Source: Candidatus Doudnabacteria bacterium
GTDB lineage: Bacteria; Patescibacteriota; Doudnabacteria; UBA920
DNA: 38,913 bases
Assembly: GCA_020850635.1 (NCBI GenBank)
Contig: JADZEH010000009.1
Span: 1-38,913 of the forward strand
Direction: 5' to 3'
In this document: in pieces, positions 1-7,296 of the stretch
How the letters are laid out: every line of letters begins with the position of its first letter
Position numbering within the stretch: position 1 is the stretch's first letter
Translations under genes and position numbers: made by a program
Notes under the pieces: model-generated
Told to the model about the DNA's origin: nothing
Database searches by the model: none
What the model saw: the letters and a program-made list of their open reading frames with translations, nothing else

Positions 1-2
1 AA

Positions 3-620
3 TATCATTTGAAAGAGGGGAAGGGTCGTGCCGCTCAGATTGCAGAACAGCTCGGGATGGAATGTGTTTATGCTCCGGCTGCTGCTCGTAGTCGTAAAGC
101 CACTCACGGTTTGGCTGTGTTAACAAACTATCCGATAGATCAAATTGAAATTATTCGTTTACCTTTTCATGTTTTAGGATTTAGATCTCGTCAGCGCATT
201 GCACTCCGAATTGTTTTAGATACTCCTCACGGTAAAGCTCAGGTGTATAACGTACATCTCGATACACGAATTAATCCAAAGAAGCGAGTGGAACAGCTGC
301 GCGCAGTGATGGACAATATCAAACTCAATCAAACTATCCCAACTATTGTGGCCGGTGATTTAAATACGATTCAAGCCTGGTTTGTAGCTGGAACTTTTCC
401 GATATTCTTTGCGGATCAGCGCAAAGTGGTTAATGAGTTCTTTAATGAACACGGCTACGCCACTCAAACCGTAAAAGGTTATACGATGCGCCAAGGATTT
501 GTCCGCTTCAAGCTCGATGCGATTTATGTTAGTGGGTTTGATTTTATGCATTCAGCAGTGGAGCGGGGAGTCCAGGTTTCAGATCACGCGCCAATTTGGG
601 CTGATTTGCAATTTGTTTGA
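3..620 (+). CDS. Endonuclease/exonuclease/phosphatase (EEP) family protein, 5' truncated
   Basis: The open frame runs in from the window edge, so the N-terminus with the first metal-binding motif is missing; an apparent TTG start at position 9 is only an in-frame leucine. About 205 residues remain. Visible EEP (DNase I-like) motifs are VYNVHLD near residue 80, VAGDLNT near 118, KLDAIYVSG near 170 and the terminal catalytic SDHAPI near 195. These supply the Asn, Asp and His residues that in this superfamily coordinate Mg2+ and cleave phosphodiester or phosphomonoester bonds. The substrate cannot be told from the sequence. No clear plus-strand terminator follows directly: the hairpin at 633-658 has its T-tract on the minus strand. 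A second EEP gene lies at 18671-19438. Confidence 0.85.
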   Translation, partial: YHLKEGKGRAAQIAEQLGMECVYAPAAARSRKATHGLAVLTNYPIDQIEIIRLPFHVLGFRSRQRIALRIVLDTPHGKAQVYNVHLDTRINPKKRVEQLRAVMDNIKLNQTIPTIVAGDLNTIQAWFVAGTFPIFFADQRKVVNEFFNEHGYATQTVKGYTMRQGFVRFKLDAIYVSGFDFMHSAVERGVQVSDHAPIWADLQFV

Positions 621-632
621 ATATAAAAATGT

Positions 633-658
633 CCCCGGACGACAGATGTCGTCCGGGG
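633..658 (-). terminator. Rho-independent terminator of the TPR gene
   Basis: A perfect 11-bp stem (633-643 with 648-658) with an AGAT loop. Read on the minus strand it is followed by ACATTTTTATAT, so it serves the TPR gene whose stop is 10 nt upstream. On the plus strand the following bases (ctctttcg) make a poor T-tract. Confidence 0.85.
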
Positions 659-668
659 CTCTTTCGTT

Positions 669-1385
669 TCAGCTGAGTTGTGCAATCATGGGGATGAGTC
701 GATTGCGCAGGTTATGGGCTGGTATGAAATTTGGGTAGGTCTCGAGAACGTGGGTGACGGCATTGAGGGCCTGTCCCCACTGTTCAAGACTTGCACAGGC
801 CATTGCAAAGTAGTGGAACGAGATGATCTCGTCTCGATCGAGCCTGCTCGCGGTTTCGAAGCAGGTTTTGGCTTCGGCAAACCTTTCTTTGATCATGAGC
901 GCCGAGCCGAGGCAGTTGTGAGCGGCAGGGATGCTGGGGTTGATTTCGATTGCTCGACGTGCCGCCTGTTCCATTTCATCAACATTGTTGAGGACTTGAT
1001 GAAAAGTCGCGAGCGAGATGTACGCCGGTGCGTGATGAGGTTCGATCGCCAGACCCTTCTCGAAAGACTCGACAGCCTTGACCGTTTCTCCCAGCTCGTA
1101 CTGGCTGATGCCGAGCTTGAAGTAGATGTGGGCGTGCTTTTTACGGTTCTTAATCAGTTTCAGTGCAGACATGAAGTACATAACCGCACCAGTGTGGTCA
1201 CCCATTTCCTGTGAGCAATACCCGAGGTCTGCGAACAGTTGACCATCTTGGTGGTTGGCGACTGTACAGGCTCGGTTGAAGTAGTAAAACGCGATACCGA
1301 ACTCTTGAGCCTCCAGATGTTTGTAACCCTGCTTCACTAGTAGCTTGATCTCCTTGCGCTTCTTCCTGTTCAGCTGAGTTTTCAT
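669..1385 (-). CDS. Tetratricopeptide repeat protein
   Basis: 238 residues made almost wholly of TPR-type helical pairs: five to six repeats between about residues 15 and 225, with typical A-x-x-x-Y-x-x-L-G and A...F..A signatures (for example AVESFEKGLAIEP, PAAHNCLGSALM, AKTCFETASRL). There is no signal peptide or membrane segment, so it is probably a cytosolic scaffold; the partner is unknown. The ATG at 1383-1385 is preceded by a strong ribosome site (AGGAGGAG, 1392-1399). It is monocistronic, with its own extended -10 promoter and terminator. Codon use is visibly richer in G/C than mraZ, rsmH or ftsI next door. It lies between the EEP gene and a plus-strand terminator that has no gene in front of it. 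Confidence 0.8.
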   Translation of the reverse strand: MKTQLNRKKRKEIKLLVKQGYKHLEAQEFGIAFYYFNRACTVANHQDGQLFADLGYCSQEMGDHTGAVMYFMSALKLIKNRKKHAHIYFKLGISQYELGETVKAVESFEKGLAIEPHHAPAYISLATFHQVLNNVDEMEQAARRAIEINPSIPAAHNCLGSALMIKERFAEAKTCFETASRLDRDEIISFHYFAMACASLEQWGQALNAVTHVLETYPNFIPAHNLRNRLIPMIAQLS

Positions 1386-1416
1386 CGGTTTCTCCTCCTG
1401 CGGATTTCGACTTCCA

Positions 1417-1425
1417 AGTATAGCA
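1417..1425 (-). promoter_or_regulatory. Extended -10 promoter of the TPR gene
   Basis: On the minus strand TGC-TATACT (TATACT at 1422-1417) forms an extended -10 about 30 nt upstream of the ATG. The -35 region is weak (TAGCCA, 17 nt further upstream). The spacing leaves room for a short leader carrying the AGGAGG site. Confidence 0.6.
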
Positions 1426-1518
1426 ATCTCTTAATAACTTGGCTAGTATCGGGTAAATACCGACTAAGAATATTTAATCTGTGGATAGCAGGGGACAGGG
1501 TGTGAACCGGTTCCACAT

Positions 1519-1551
1519 TAACCGCTTTATTTGGCGGTTTTTTGCTTATTA
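1519..1551 (+). terminator. Orphan plus-strand terminator
   Basis: Hairpin AACCGC / GCGGTT followed by TTTTTTGC, plus-strand polarity. The T-tract sequence GGCGGTTTTTTG matches the terminators at 7250, 18650, 20235 and 21560. No plus-strand gene precedes it directly; the nearest upstream is the EEP gene ending at 620, with the minus-strand TPR gene in between. It may be the EEP gene's original terminator, or may insulate mraZ. The stretch 1386-1698 otherwise holds the TPR promoter and the mraZ promoter, with no further gene seen. Confidence 0.65.
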
Positions 1552-1569
1552 TCATAATTTTACTGAGCT

Positions 1570-1598
1570 TTGACCCGTGGGAACTGGTGGGGTATAAT
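1570..1598 (+). promoter_or_regulatory. mraZ promoter (TTGACC-17-TATAAT)
   Basis: -35 TTGACC at 1570-1575 and -10 TATAAT at 1593-1598, spaced by 17 nt. The two GTGG elements at 1577 and 1587 lie inside the spacer, so a protein bound there would block RNA polymerase. Start of transcription is expected near 1605, giving a leader of about 95 nt. Confidence 0.85.
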
Positions 1599-1653
1599 TT
1601 AGAAGTAATGGTAAAAAGTGGATAAAAGTGGGGACAAGTGGGTTAAACTGTGG
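1577..1653 (+). promoter_or_regulatory. MraZ-box array (GTGG direct repeats)
   Basis: GTGG(G) begins at 1577, 1587, 1618, 1628, 1638 and 1650: two copies 10 bp apart between -35 and -10, then a run with 10, 10 and 12 bp steps downstream, the two groups 31 bp apart. MraZ is known to bind TGGG- or AAAGTGG-type direct repeats with about 10-bp period in dcw promoters of E. coli and Mycoplasma. The helical phasing and position just upstream of mraZ make autoregulation of this cluster very likely. Confidence 0.85.
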
Positions 1654-1698
1654 ATAATAGAAACTTAGATAATTAAGCACGAAACTTAGGAAATCATC

Positions 1699-2130
1699 AT
1701 GTTTATCGGAGAATACACTGCAAGCATCGATGATAAGGGACGAACTTCTGTTCCAGCTAAGTTCCGAGCTCAGTTAAAATCAAAAGTTGTTGTTACCCGT
1801 GGTTTGGATAATTCTCTGTTTTTATACACGGTTGATGAGTGGAAAAAACTCGCGGAAAAATTGGCTAGTCTCCCAATCTCTACTGCTAATACTCGCGCGT
1901 TTTCCCGTCTAATGCTTGCCGGCGCCATGGATTGTGACGTCGACAAGCAGGGACGGATTATGTTACCAGGGTATCTTAAAGAGTTCGCCAAGATCGGAAA
2001 GAAGCTCGTGTTTGCCGGTTTGTATAATCGTATTGAAATTTGGAGTGAAGACTCCTGGAATGTTTACAAACAGCAAACTGAAAAAGACAGCAATGTCATT
2101 GCCGAACAACTTGGTGATTTAGGGGTATAA
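1699..2130 (+). CDS. mraZ: Transcriptional regulator MraZ
   Basis: 143 residues, the usual MraZ length, starting MFIGEYTASIDDKGR. Two SpoVT-AbrB-like DNA-binding halves are visible: DDKGRTSVPAKFR near residue 11 and DKQGRIMLPGYLKEF near residue 82. MraZ proteins form ring-shaped oligomers that bind GTGG-type repeats and repress the division and wall (dcw) cluster they head. Here the repeats are present upstream and rsmH, an FtsL-like gene and ftsI follow, the canonical order. No ribosome-binding site is evident before the ATG. Confidence 0.95.
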   Translation: MFIGEYTASIDDKGRTSVPAKFRAQLKSKVVVTRGLDNSLFLYTVDEWKKLAEKLASLPISTANTRAFSRLMLAGAMDCDVDKQGRIMLPGYLKEFAKIGKKLVFAGLYNRIEIWSEDSWNVYKQQTEKDSNVIAEQLGDLGV

Positions 2131-2134
2131 GGTG

Positions 2135-2207
2135 GTGTCGTTCTGGGCAGAGTGAAGAATAGGGGAATCTAGAGCCGCCAATTCCTTCACTGCGCTTAGG
2201 ATGACAC
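2135..2207. repeat. REP-like imperfect palindrome in the mraZ-rsmH gap
   Basis: The 81-nt gap is almost filled by an imperfect inverted repeat: the left arm (2135-2160, beginning GTGTCGTTCTG) matches the reverse complement of the right arm (2181-2207, ending GGATGACAC), with about 20 nt between. The arm core resembles the GTCATTCTGAGCGAAGCGAAG family of dispersed intergenic palindromes found in many bacteria. It would form a long hairpin in the mraZ-rsmH transcript. There is no T-tract after it, so it is not a simple terminator. Confidence 0.8.
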
Positions 2208-2211
2208 TATT

Positions 2212-3156
2212 ATGAATAAGTATCAGCATGTCCCAGTTCTTTTAAATGAAGTTTTAGAAATACTGCAACCGAGCCCAGAGCAACATTTTGTTGATGGCAC
2301 GCTTGGTGGGGGAGGATACAGTGCTGCATTACTGGAGCGAGTCGCGCCAAGTGGTAAAGTTCTGTCCATTGACCTCGATCAAGTGGCGATTGATAATTAC
2401 CGCACAAACTTGTCAGATGATCAATCTGCACGAGCAATTATCCATCATGGTAATTTCCGTGATCTCGATGAAATCGTGGAAAAACATGATTTCAGAGACA
2501 TCGCTGGAATAGTTGCCGACCTAGGTCTTAGTAGCTATCACATTGATGCTTCTGAGCGGGGAATAAGCTTTCAAAAGAAAGAACCGCTAGATATGCGCTT
2601 TGATGTGACAAAAGACACTCCCGACGCTCGTTTTATTCTCAATAATCACACTGAAGCTGAGCTAGTTAAGTTATTTACAGATTATGGTGAAGAAAAGTTT
2701 AGTCGTCAGATTGCTCATGCGATTGTGAGGCGAAGACAGGAAACCTTTTTGCATTACACGACCGATTTAGTCGAAGCGATTCAAGAAGCTCTGCCTAAAC
2801 CGGTAAAGCACTTGTATCAGGATAGTGCCAGAAGAATTTTCCAGGCGTTGCGGATTGCAGTTAATCACGAGTTGGAAAGTTTAGAGCAATTTTTACCAAA
2901 AGCTCTGGATCTTGTTGCTCCTGGTGGCAAGATCGTAATAATCAGCTTCCACTCACTTGAGGATCGGATTGTAAAACAGTTTTTTGTTGAAGCAGCCACA
3001 GGTTGCATCTGTCCTCCCGAATTTCCGATTTGTCAGTGTGGCAGGACTCCTCGAGCAAAGATTCTGACTAAGAAGCCAATCACGGCGACTGAACAAGAAT
3101 TATTACTCAATATGAGAAGTAAGCCGGCAAAACTTCGCGCTATTCAAAAGTTATAA
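2212..3156 (+). CDS. rsmH: 16S rRNA (cytosine-1402-N4)-methyltransferase RsmH
   Basis: 314 residues, family-typical length (also called MraW). The SAM-binding motif VDGTLGGGGYS is at residues 27-37, the acidic motif SIDLDQ near 54, and ADLGLSSYHID, PLDMRFD and IISFHSLEDRIVKQFF are all clear RsmH signatures. The enzyme methylates N4 of C1402 in the decoding centre of 16S rRNA. A Cys-rich stretch near residue 262 (CICPPEFPICQC) is usual for the family. The ATG has no ribosome site in front of it; it follows the REP-like palindrome directly and belongs to the mraZ operon. Confidence 0.96.
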   Translation: MNKYQHVPVLLNEVLEILQPSPEQHFVDGTLGGGGYSAALLERVAPSGKVLSIDLDQVAIDNYRTNLSDDQSARAIIHHGNFRDLDEIVEKHDFRDIAGIVADLGLSSYHIDASERGISFQKKEPLDMRFDVTKDTPDARFILNNHTEAELVKLFTDYGEEKFSRQIAHAIVRRRQETFLHYTTDLVEAIQEALPKPVKHLYQDSARRIFQALRIAVNHELESLEQFLPKALDLVAPGGKIVIISFHSLEDRIVKQFFVEAATGCICPPEFPICQCGRTPRAKILTKKPITATEQELLLNMRSKPAKLRAIQKL

Positions 3157-3214
3157 AAAGTAAAAACTAAAATTCACAATTAAGGTTTGTAAAATCAAAA
3201 TATAAATAAAAGTT

Positions 3215-3655
3215 ATGTCAAAAATCCTGTCTCTCGTCAATCCGTTTGTCTCGTTTAAAGGTGCCAGTGCAGTTGCTACTCCACGTAAGACTACCAGCGA
3301 AATCAATTTTGTGCCGGCCAAAGCGCGAAGTCTCAGCACTAAGCGCCATGCTAGCATTGTTTCCTCTGATTCAAAAATAGTCCAGTATGGAGTTTATGCT
3401 TTTGCGGCGTTGAATGTCGTAATGCTTTTAGGGTATATTATCTCTATTAATACTTCAGCAGCAGCAGGGTATGAATTTTCAAAGTTACAAAGAGGAGTGG
3501 CCAGTTTAACAGAAGAGAACAAAAAACTCACACTTCGTAACGCTGAAATTAACTCAATGACAGTTATTAATGACACTCTAAATCAGGAGGGGTTTGTTCC
3601 AGTCTCAGGGGCTGAGTACATTCAGACTACGGCACAGCACTTAACTCAGCGTTAA
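3215..3655 (+). CDS. FtsL-like bitopic division protein (probable)
   Basis: 146 residues: a basic, Ser/Lys-rich cytoplasmic N-terminus (1-55), one membrane segment (about 58-78, YGVYAFAALNVVMLLGYII), then a short periplasmic/extracytoplasmic helical region with coiled-coil character (FSKLQRGVASLTEENKKLTLRN, split by its heptads). Size, topology and position between rsmH and ftsI are those of FtsL, which binds FtsB and FtsQ and activates the septal synthase. Sequence identity alone is not diagnostic. Gap to ftsI is 10 nt; no ribosome site before the ATG. Confidence 0.7.
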   Translation: MSKILSLVNPFVSFKGASAVATPRKTTSEINFVPAKARSLSTKRHASIVSSDSKIVQYGVYAFAALNVVMLLGYIISINTSAAAGYEFSKLQRGVASLTEENKKLTLRNAEINSMTVINDTLNQEGFVPVSGAEYIQTTAQHLTQR

Positions 3656-3665
3656 TTTTTGGTTC

Positions 3666-5390
3666 ATGTCAAAACAAGCGAGTCAAACTATTCATAAGAG
3701 AGTCGTTGCTTTAACAGTGATTCTGTTATCGTTTTTTGCAATCGTGTTAACACGGTTATTTTTTTTACAAGTCGTGCAAGCAGATGAATACAAGGCTTTA
3801 GCGGAAGATCAGTACACTTTAGTTAAGAAGTTGACACCAAGCCGAGGTGAAATAAAAGTTACGGACAAGTTTTCGCCCACACCTTACACAGTAGCAACAA
3901 ACATTGAAAAAGATTTAGTTTTTGCTATCCCTTCTGCGATTGAAAACACCCGTGAAGTAGCAGAGAAGCTATCGCCAATTCTTGGTATTCCCGTGGCTGA
4001 TATTGAAGAGAAGATTGTCGATAAAAGTAAAAAGTACGTTCCATTAAAAAAACAAATAACTGAAGACGAGGTTCAAAAGATTAAAGATTTAAAAATTTCT
4101 GGGATTTCTTTCGATCCGCAAATTACTCGATTCTATCCCGAGAAAACTTTTTTAAGTAATGTTCTAGGTTTCGTTGGTTTCAAGGGTGATGAGAAAAAAG
4201 GATTATATGGTCTTGAAAGTTATTTCGATTTAGATTTAGCAGGAGTTCCAGGATCGTTAGCCCAAGAAAAAGATGCCACTGGTTCGTGGATTTTTGGGGC
4301 GAAGCGAGAACTTCGCGCGGCTGAAGACGGTGATACGTTACTGTTAACGGTAGACAAAACAATTCAGTTCAAAGTTGAGAGTGTTTTGAAAGAAGCTGTG
4401 GAGAATAACCAGGCCGATAGCGGTAGCATTGTGGTTATGGATCCGAAAACAGGAGCGATTATGGCCATGGCCAGTTATCCCAATTTTGATCCAAATGAAT
4501 ATGGCAAGACTACCGAGGTCAGTAATTTTAATAACTTGAACACGGTTGGTAACTATGAACCAGGGTCAGTGTTTAAGGCGTTCACTATGGCAGCGGCAAT
4601 TGATCAAGGGAAAGTCACACCGAACACAACTTACAATGACACGGGTGAAGTTGTGATCGATCAGTACACGATTAAAAACTCTGACAAAGAAGCTCATGGA
4701 ATTCAGACCATGACGCAAGCTTTAGAACAGTCTTTGAACACTGGTTTAATTTTTGCCAAAGAACAAATTGGTAATGCTAAGTTTTTAAATTACATTCAGG
4801 AGTTTGGCTTTGGTGAAAAAACAAATATTGAATTACCAGAGACATCTGGTAACTTAAGTAATTTGTCAGGCAAAATTCGAGTTAACTTCCATACCGCCTC
4901 GTTTGGACAGGGGATTAGCGTTACGCCAATTCAGTTAGTTAAAGCGTATGGCGCTTTAGCTAATGGCGGGAAGATGATGCAACCATATATTGTTCAGTCA
5001 ATAATTGAGCCTAATGGTCATACCACCGTGACAGAATCAAAAGTTGTAGGGAATCCGATCACCGACAAAACTGCAAGTACAATTTCGGCAATGTTAGTGA
5101 ACGTGGTTGAGAATGGCCACGGTAAGCGTGCCGGTGTTCCCGGTTATTACATTGCTGGAAAAACTGGAACAGCCCAGGTGCCTCGCCAAGATGGTAAAGG
5201 TTATGAGACGAATAATAACATCGGGTCGTTTGCTGGATATGGTCCGGTTGAAGATCCAAGGTTTGTGATGGTGGTTCGTATTAACCATCCTCGAACAGTG
5301 CAGTATGCGGAAAGTACAGCCGCTCCAGCGTTTGGTCAAATCGCTCAATTCATTTTAAATTACTATAATATTCAGCCAAACAGGAAATAA
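3666..5390 (+). CDS. ftsI: Septal peptidoglycan transpeptidase FtsI / PBP2-PBP3 type
   Basis: 574 residues. N-terminal anchor at about 12-35, PBP dimerisation domain about 55-215, transpeptidase domain about 240-570. The three penicillin-binding motifs are intact: SVFK with catalytic Ser301, SLN at 356-358 and KTG at 499-501. The enzyme cross-links peptidoglycan stem peptides outside the membrane during division. It closes the mraZ cluster, 10 nt after the FtsL-like gene, and is followed by a bidirectional terminator. Other division genes that often follow (murE, mraY, ftsW) are not in this window. Confidence 0.95.
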   Translation: MSKQASQTIHKRVVALTVILLSFFAIVLTRLFFLQVVQADEYKALAEDQYTLVKKLTPSRGEIKVTDKFSPTPYTVATNIEKDLVFAIPSAIENTREVAEKLSPILGIPVADIEEKIVDKSKKYVPLKKQITEDEVQKIKDLKISGISFDPQITRFYPEKTFLSNVLGFVGFKGDEKKGLYGLESYFDLDLAGVPGSLAQEKDATGSWIFGAKRELRAAEDGDTLLLTVDKTIQFKVESVLKEAVENNQADSGSIVVMDPKTGAIMAMASYPNFDPNEYGKTTEVSNFNNLNTVGNYEPGSVFKAFTMAAAIDQGKVTPNTTYNDTGEVVIDQYTIKNSDKEAHGIQTMTQALEQSLNTGLIFAKEQIGNAKFLNYIQEFGFGEKTNIELPETSGNLSNLSGKIRVNFHTASFGQGISVTPIQLVKAYGALANGGKMMQPYIVQSIIEPNGHTTVTESKVVGNPITDKTASTISAMLVNVVENGHGKRAGVPGYYIAGKTGTAQVPRQDGKGYETNNNIGSFAGYGPVEDPRFVMVVRINHPRTVQYAESTAAPAFGQIAQFILNYYNIQPNRK

Positions 5391-5394
5391 AGCT

Positions 5395-5423
5395 AAAAAC
5401 CGCCTATGATGAGCGGTTTTTTT
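5395..5423. terminator. Bidirectional terminator between ftsI and DUF2061 gene
   Basis: Stem AAAAACCGC (5395-5403) with GCGGTTTTT (5413 on), A-tract on one side and seven T on the other, so it can end both ftsI and the convergent DUF2061 gene. It overlaps the last codons of the DUF2061 gene. Confidence 0.85.
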
Positions 5424-5646
5424 GTCGGTGCTGTATGTGGACTTTTCCCCAGTGAATTTTGTTCCAAGCACGTTCGTGTAAGTAATAGAGAGCTGTACTG
5501 ACAATGCTAGCGACGATAGTAATTTGAGTGGTAGCGGTGGCATCTTCAGTGATGAAATAGACAATAATACCGTTCGATACAATAATCAGGATGCGATATG
5601 TAATTGTTTTGATAAGCGAGCGCGGCGCATGTTCGTGAAAGGTCAT
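5404..5646 (-). CDS. DUF2061 family small membrane protein
   Basis: 80 residues. The pattern RSLIKTITYRILI near residue 9 and YYLHERAWNKIHWG near residue 55 match the DUF2061 family of predicted two-helix membrane proteins; function is unknown. Membrane helices are at about 16-33 and 42-57. On the minus strand TGC-TATACT lies exactly 6 nt before the ATG with no ribosome site, so the mRNA is probably leaderless. It is codirectional with the CAP-domain gene 18 nt upstream, whose end contains this promoter. Confidence 0.8.
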   Translation of the reverse strand: MTFHEHAPRSLIKTITYRILIIVSNGIIVYFITEDATATTQITIVASIVSTALYYLHERAWNKIHWGKVHIQHRQKNRSS

Positions 5647-5664
5647 GAATATAGTATAGCAGAG

Positions 5665-6321
5665 TTATCGCATCAACAGTGTTGCGTAACCATTTTTTAT
5701 CCCTAAGCCAACTGAAGATAGATTTCTAAGTAAATTTTCATCGTGACTCGGACTAACTTGCCACATGTTTAATAAGTTTGAGGCTGAAGTAAAACCAATT
5801 GCGAGATTTTCCGCGTAGCATGTAATACCAGCTACAGAGCATCGCCCTACAAAGTTATTTCCATTTGTATCTATGTGACTAAAGGTTGTACTAGCACTCA
5901 TCCAGTCGGAGTAGTCTTGGGCAACATTCGCTAAATCGTTGGCATAGGACAGTCGGGCGATGCCTTTACTGACACGATACTCGTTTAACAAACACAAAAA
6001 TTCTTGGGTAAAGTTACCACCACAACTTTTGGTGGGTTCTATGACGTTTTGGGTTTTTATTTGAGGACTTGGTTTTGGAGCTGGGGTGGTTTGTTTGGTT
6101 GTTTTTGTTGATTGGGTTGAGAGTTTGTCTTGTGGAGTAAGGAGATCCTCACTAGCTAAAAGAGCTGGTTTTGCTATTTCAGTTGTCACACTTTCTACGA
6201 GTGGGGTAGGGGGAATTGGTACTTCTGTACGCATTATCGCGAGCGCGACAAAAAATATCCCAAGACTTATAAAAGCGAATGTGGCCTTAAGAAATAGTGA
6301 TTTCTTACTGAAATGTCTCAT
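5665..6321 (-). CDS. Membrane-anchored CAP/SCP-domain protein
   Basis: 218 residues. Membrane anchor or signal segment at about 11-30, a Thr/Pro/Lys-rich linker (about 35-95), then a CAP (SCP/PR-1-like) domain from about residue 100: LLNEYRVSKG, FSHIDTNG, CYAENLAIGF and MWQVSPSHDENLL. The family His and Glu residues of the cavity are present. Four Cys (99, 110, near 160 and 167) could form disulfides outside the cell. The role of bacterial CAP proteins is poorly defined. The start lies 7 nt after TGA-TATTCT, suggesting a leaderless message. Confidence 0.8.
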   Translation of the reverse strand: MRHFSKKSLFLKATFAFISLGIFFVALAIMRTEVPIPPTPLVESVTTEIAKPALLASEDLLTPQDKLSTQSTKTTKQTTPAPKPSPQIKTQNVIEPTKSCGGNFTQEFLCLLNEYRVSKGIARLSYANDLANVAQDYSDWMSASTTFSHIDTNGNNFVGRCSVAGITCYAENLAIGFTSASNLLNMWQVSPSHDENLLRNLSSVGLGIKNGYATLLMR

Positions 6322-6454
6322 TGCTTTAAGAATATCAAAGTTATGGTATAAGTAGAAGCGAAAAATCAGTTTTTGGTTGTAAACATGCCATGATTTTGCG
6401 AAAAAATAAATAATAACTCATGTATTAGCTCTTTTCAAAACCCTATATTTAAGC

Positions 6455-6460
6455 TATGAT
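6455..6460 (+). promoter_or_regulatory. Probable -10 of tRNA-Gln(TTG)
   Basis: TATGAT at 6455-6460, 33 nt before the mature tRNA. The -35 region is weak (TTTCAA, 17 nt upstream). The flanking stretch 6322-6493 holds no open reading frame that I can support. Confidence 0.5.
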
Positions 6461-6493
6461 ATGTGAGCCTTTTAGAAACAACACACGTACCAT

Positions 6494-6568
6494 TGCCCGG
6501 TAGCCAAGTGGTAAGGCAGCAGGTTTTGGTCCTGTCATTCGGGGGTTCGAATCCCTCCCGGGCAGCCA
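6494..6568 (+). tRNA. tRNA-Gln (anticodon TTG)
   Basis: Cloverleaf: acceptor TGCCCGG with CCGGGCA, D-arm GCCAAGTGGTAAGGC, anticodon arm GCAGG-TTTTGGT-CCTGT with anticodon TTG, T-arm GGGGG-TTCGAAT-CCCTC, discriminator G and an encoded CCA. Reads CAA (and CAG by wobble). It has its own promoter and terminator. Confidence 0.96.
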
Positions 6569-6569
6569 C

Positions 6570-6606
6570 AAAAAGATTGGAACAACTGTTCCAATCTTTT
6601 TGTATT
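6570..6606 (+). terminator. Terminator of tRNA-Gln(TTG)
   Basis: Perfect 14-bp stem (6570-6583 with 6588-6601), loop AACT, ending in five T. It starts directly after the encoded CCA. Confidence 0.92.
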
Positions 6607-6622
6607 TTGCGAGTACTATATT

Positions 6623-6647
6623 AAAAAACCCCATCATCGTGATGGGG
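6623..6647 (-). terminator. Terminator of the DUF84 gene, containing its stop codon
   Basis: Minus-strand stem CCCCATCA / TGATGGGG (6647-6640 with 6636-6629) followed by six T. The stop codon TGA (6636-6634) lies inside the stem, so the last codons of the gene form one arm. Confidence 0.88.
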
Positions 6648-7176
6648 TGAGCAGCTCCTTTGGGAGCAAGCTGAGGGCGTTGAACACCGCATCTTTGAGC
6701 AGTGTTGTTCTTGAGATGGCGCCCTTACTCAAGGTTGAGTGCGGATCAGCCGCGTCACCGCCTTGCATTCTCGCGACAATCGAGCCGACGGTTCTGTGGG
6801 CGAAACCTTCGAAGCGCGCCAACCTCACAAACTCCTCAGGGGCTTCGATTTTGTCGGACTGGGTGACGACGAAATCCTTTTTTTCCGTGATGATGACCAC
6901 GAAAGCCTTGTCGTACAGCTTTATCTTGTCTTCTTCTGTCTCGATTTCGAAGATTCCATTTTCGATACCGATGGCGATATCTTTTGGGTTGTGTGCGAGT
7001 GCTTGTATGGCACGGTTCCTTGCTCCCCAATACGTTTCATCCAAGCCGAATGGTTGTGCGTTCTGTCCCGAAATGGCTTCCACCCCGTACACGGTCATGT
7101 AGAGGTTAAGACGCCTGCAAGCTTGTTGAACAGCTTCGAGTTTGTGGGGGTTCGTCGAACCAACCGTGATGTTCAT
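6634..7176 (-). CDS. DUF84 / YjjX-family non-canonical NTP phosphatase
   Basis: 180 residues from the ATG at 7174-7176, chosen because a GGAGGA ribosome site lies 6-7 nt upstream; the frame stays open 32 codons further but that part lacks family similarity. Features of the inosine/xanthosine triphosphatase (YjjX) family: VGSTNPHKLEAV at the N-terminus, GQNAQPFGLDETYWGARNRA, IGIENGIFE, and VGSIVARMQGGDAADPHSTLSKG. These enzymes hydrolyse ITP/XTP to keep damaged purines out of nucleic acids. It is GC-richer than its neighbours and monocistronic, with its own TTGACA promoter. Confidence 0.85.
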   Translation of the reverse strand: MNITVGSTNPHKLEAVQQACRRLNLYMTVYGVEAISGQNAQPFGLDETYWGARNRAIQALAHNPKDIAIGIENGIFEIETEEDKIKLYDKAFVVIITEKKDFVVTQSDKIEAPEEFVRLARFEGFAHRTVGSIVARMQGGDAADPHSTLSKGAISRTTLLKDAVFNALSLLPKELLTPSR

Positions 7177-7209
7177 AAGCGTTCCTCCGCTATGATTTTC
7201 CGAAAGTAA

Positions 7210-7238
7210 AGTATGCTGGAATTTGGCTTTAATGTCAA
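7210..7238 (-). promoter_or_regulatory. DUF84 gene promoter (TTGACA-17-CATACT)
   Basis: Minus-strand -35 TTGACA at 7238-7233, 17-nt spacer, -10 CATACT at 7215-7210. It is divergent from the promoter of the Gmad2 gene; the -35 abuts the hairpin of the 7240 module. Confidence 0.75.
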
Positions 7239-7239
7239 C

Positions 7240-7269
7240 ATCGCCCTCTCGGCGGTTTTTTGATACAAT
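7240..7269 (+). promoter_or_regulatory. Terminator hairpin fused to extended -10 (Gmad2 gene)
   Basis: ATCGCC (7240-7245), 5-nt loop, GGCGGTTTTTTG, then A and TACAAT (7264-7269). The T-tract supplies the TG of an extended -10 (TGA-TACAAT). The gene starts 27 nt further on without a ribosome site. The terminator half has no plus-strand gene before it, since the minus-strand DUF84 gene lies in between. Confidence 0.75.
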
Positions 7270-7296
7270 CAAGCTAGATTAATAATCTTAAAACCT

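Noticed and set aside
678-1214. 178-codon plus-strand frame
   Set aside because: It is the antisense of the TPR gene, which has clear repeats, a ribosome site and a terminator.
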